The notes under the pieces: generated by a model | The model's input: only the letters and a program-made list of their open reading frames with translations | Told to the model about the DNA's origin: nothing | Database searches by the model: none | Position numbers and translations under genes: made by a program | Source: Zygnema cylindricum | Lineage: Eukaryota > Streptophyta > Zygnematophyceae > Zygnematales > Zygnemataceae | Direction: 5' to 3' | Length of the DNA: 64,000 nt | NCBI GenBank assembly: GCA_037447655.1 | Contig: JBBHKE010002538.1 | Span: forward strand, 1-64,000 | Part shown: piece after piece, positions 62,001-64,000 of the stretch | Numbering within the stretch: position 1 is the first letter of the stretch | How the letters are laid out: each line of letters begins with the position of its first letter

Positions 62001-62842
62001 TCTCTTTCTGTTCCAATTGATCACGGAGCATCTGCAAACGCGTTCGTAGATCCGAATTCGCTTCCACCAAATCGCTAAAACTCCTGATGTTCAACTGTCC
62101 CCATGTACAGCCTCTGACTGTCAGCATACACATCCGCTAATGTTCTTTGTTAGGAAAAAACCCATTTTTAGGCAATTTAAAAGAAAACGAAGTTACTTTC
62201 TGGGAAAGTATCAAACAACTTCCCTCCCTGCAATGTTGTTGCAAGAAATCTCTCTGGCTGAGATTGGATTTATTGACATGGTTTCAAAAATAATCCTGCA
62301 GGTATACTAAACGTGCATGAACGTCCAAACCATTAGATGCAACTTCAAGAGTCTGAACTACCAGCAACCAGCATATCACCTCAAAACCGCATGGCATAAA
62401 CACACTTACAGTCCCTTCCGTCAATGCACTGCTAAATCCTCCAGCAGATATCCGTCTGCTCTCCTCTTCATGATGACGATCCATCAATAATATAGATAGC
62501 TGCAGCAAAGAAAACAGAAAACAAAAAACAGCAAAACAGAATTTAGCAGCTATATCTGAGTGTTAACATTAGCCATTTACACAAAGATTACTAAAACCGG
62601 ATGCATGATGAGCGTTAAGCTGACTAAGGTGTCTCTAGAGATGATGTACCTGAAAGAGAAATGAATGACAGAAAAGACATCAATTAAGCACAGCAGAAGG
62701 TTTGAAACAAAACATTGCTAACAAGATGATCAACACATGATTCCACAAGAAAGTCAGAAGTTTCAGCGCAGACCTGATCATTCAAATTTTTAATCTCGTT
62801 CTCCAAAACGCGCACTTCAACAGATTTACTTCGTAAGTCCGC
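44028..62842 (-). CDS. NUA/TPR (Mlp1/2-like) nuclear basket coiled-coil protein, 30 exons, 5' end outside the window
   Basis: Exons (5' to 3'): 62774-62842, 62410-62499, 61990-62094, 61249-61362, 60972-61050, 60702-60748, 60354-60427, 59764-59866, 59367-59501, 59104-59202, 58205-58246, 58035-58088, 57625-57804, 57154-57351, 55703-55962, 55480-55582, 55081-55290, 54196-54420, 53930-54043, 53346-53645, 52620-52817, 50797-50850, 50180-50294, 49817-49947, 48296-48382, 47831-47893, 46211-47263, 45612-46035, 45341-45505 and 44028-44134. They total 4,998 nt, 1,665 aa, all in frame. Diagnostic NUA/TPR segments are LYKRLYEDEL, QYKSIAQSNEEA, YEHQVMLQGDTIRELTK, YLRRAKETGDVEVQALKQE, SMYSQEEYEALKSQ and IDQMTLLRESNAMLREE. 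The first ~1,250 residues are continuous coiled coil; the last ~400 are Pro/Glu/Ala-rich and disordered. It anchors to the pore's nuclear face and acts in mRNA export and SUMO homeostasis. The donor after 58035 is GC, not GT. The acceptor at 47263 could instead be 47245 (same frame). Confidence 0.93.
45071..45236 (+). pseudogene. Inverted, diverged copy of a NUA exon inside the last NUA intron
   Basis: Read on the plus strand, this matches the minus-strand exon 45341-45505: APVVEEEQQPALSLTLVE against APVEEKKQPSLSLALIKD. After a one-base shift, IVDTTEDAVIEENQSG matches IEDTTDDAVIEEDRNG, and it is followed by GTGTGT where the exon's donor is GTGCGT. It is in antisense orientation to the gene and separated from the exon by ~100 bases, so the two can form a hairpin in the transcript. 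A frameshift and divergence suggest it is a dead duplicate. Confidence 0.8.
49056..49170 (+). repeat. ~113-bp tandem unit, left copy, split from its partner by a MITE
   Basis: The unit (GCAACATGGCAAAAAGGAAG to GCTGCCATAAG and TTGCACCT) recurs at 49713-49817 as GCAACACAGCAAAAAGGAAG onward, with a few per cent difference. The right copy runs into the 3' edge of a NUA exon. CACCCACTA flanks the left unit on both sides. A TA MITE occupies the junction between the two units. Confidence 0.8.
49171..49712. mobile_element. TA-flanked MITE, copy 4, in a NUA intron
   Basis: It starts TACACCGCCAATCGCTTTTAG and ends CGCTAATAGCGATTGGCGGTGTA, an inverted pair with few differences. It is 542 bp, the longest of the four copies, and bounded by TA on both sides. 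The interior is rich in GTAC motifs. It lies in the intron between exons 49817-49947 and 48296-48382 and breaks a tandem duplication. Confidence 0.82.
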
Positions 62843-62880
62843 CTGATCAAACAAAGAGAGCGAAGTTACTTCGCATTTCA

Positions 62881-63065
62881 AAGGAATTGTTATTAACGTT
62901 AAGGATTTATTAGTGTTAATGCAAAATTAGAATTAATTATACTAATTAGTGCAAGATGATGTGGCAGATTGTAGTCCGCGTCCCTAAACAGTGTTATTAA
63001 CACTACTCCATGATTTTTGGCCACAAAAAGTGGCGACCAAATTTGTGTTAATAACTCTAATAGTA
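62881..63065. mobile_element. Degenerate relative of the TA MITE family
   Basis: The left part GAATTGTTATTAACGTTAAGG resembles the family start GAATCGTTATTAGCG. The interior GATGTGGCAGATTGTAGTCC followed by GCGTCCCTAAACAGTGT matches the interior of the 33121-33323 copy. The right part is GTGTTAATAACTCTAATAG. The terminal ACACCG bases are not preserved, so the copy is old or truncated. Confidence 0.5.
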
Positions 63066-63399
63066 CAGGCACATTATCCCACTTTCTGTGCAGACAATGG
63101 ACCATCTTATGGGCCAAGGAAAAAAGAAAACAAGCCATCCAGTCTATACAGTCGGTTTGCTGACCAGATATCTTTTGAGGTACACACTTACTCCCTGAAA
63201 TATTATTTTCCAGGAATATTTCTTCCACACACCCCTTCTCGTCTCTGCAGATTACTGAGCATAGCATCCTGGCAACTACTAGGCTAGTTTAGTAAAGAGT
63301 GATCAGCCACCTTCAACCAACAAATCAGTGGACATGAGCGTGCAGAGAAAATCTTCATAAACCTGGGGTTCCTCTGACTAATAGAACAAAGGATTAAAA

Positions 63400-63402
<3 letters not shown>

Positions 63403-63487
<85 letters not shown>
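63403..63487. repeat. (AT)n microsatellite
   Basis: About 40 uninterrupted AT dinucleotides follow an A-run, inside the NUA/TPR intron. The sequence is fully self-complementary. Confidence 0.97.
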
Positions 63488-63489
<2 letters not shown>

Positions 63490-64000
63490 GGAGAAACTAT
63501 TTGGTGGGTTGACAGCGGCTAGCAGCTGAAGCACCATAATTTCTGGGATAAAAATGAACAGAGGAAGTCAGCAAACACAATTATACCACTCAAAAATGAG
63601 GATGCGTCCCTTCATTGCAGGTGTCGATTATGTGCTACTTTCTTCTGAAAACAAGCTGAGATGTTGAGATGCAGAAATGTTGGACAAAATAAAAAGGGAA
63701 CAAGTAAATTTCTACATTAAAAGGTTCCCAGCTGAAAGCCAGTAAGGATGTGTCAGGTTCCACCCCGGGGTTAGAGACTTTCCAATTTTATATTTTAAAG
63801 TACTACTTCTCAGATAAAGAAATTCAAGAGTTATGGTAGTCTTTCCAAGGACACATGACATTTTCAGAAACAAACTGCGTGCATTGTCTTTATTGCAGGT
63901 GCCAATTAGTATTCTTCTTTGACAAACAAACATGGATTGGATGAGCAATGCAGTGAAAGAGAACACGCAAGGATGGGTTAAAATGGGTATAGTCAGGTCG

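Larger units (their letters stand above)
62843..64000 (-). other. 5'-ward intron sequence of NUA/TPR, no exon recognised
   Basis: The acceptor of the first visible exon is at 62843-62844 (TTGATCAG). Upstream of it to the window end I recognise no coiled-coil coding exon, so this is intron and the remaining 5' exons lie beyond the window. It contains a MITE-like segment and an AT microsatellite. Confidence 0.6.

Overview
This is a nuclear window from a photosynthetic eukaryote with spliceosomal introns. It carries a plastid-type TypA/BipA GTPase, a plant-type mitochondrial ribosomal protein uL13, eIF6, a plant-type family-4 glycosyltransferase (broken) and most of a NUA/TPR nuclear-basket protein. 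This gene set and the amino-acid detail fit the green lineage. A repeat-rich streptophyte alga (charophyte) or early-diverging plant is my best guess, but the species is not provable from the window.

Layout. Positions 1-18.5 kb are a gene-free transposon landscape: fold-back elements, hAT-like elements with 8-bp target duplications, TA-flanked MITEs, arrays of a TTCCATTAG-ended element family, tandem repeats, and an exact 2,827-bp duplication (3574-6400 = 8491-11317). From 19.2 to 27.2 kb lie a glycosyltransferase pseudogene (-), mitochondrial uL13 (-, 4 exons) and eIF6 (+, 7 exons). uL13 and eIF6 are head-to-head about 1 kb apart. From 28.7 to 33.3 kb is a second transposon island (hAT MITE, Copia remnant, TTCCATTAG elements, a second CATAGTT hAT copy, TA MITE). 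From 34.56 to 41.33 kb is TypA (+, 15 exons, 700 codons). From 44.03 to 62.84 kb are 30 exons of NUA/TPR (-). Its 5' end lies beyond the window.

All splice junctions reported for uL13, eIF6, TypA and NUA keep the reading frame across every junction and give proteins of expected length (180, 244, 700 and at least 1,665 aa). The genes are housekeeping: ribosome biogenesis and translation (uL13m, eIF6, TypA) and nuclear pore architecture (NUA). They do not form a pathway cluster.

I did not find a convincing new defence or metabolic system. The most notable novelties are several apparently undescribed transposon families with visible target-site duplications, a peptide in repeat DNA whose two diverged copies show many synonymous codon changes (past coding constraint), an inverted diverged copy of a NUA exon inside the neighbouring intron, and the glycosyltransferase pseudogene.
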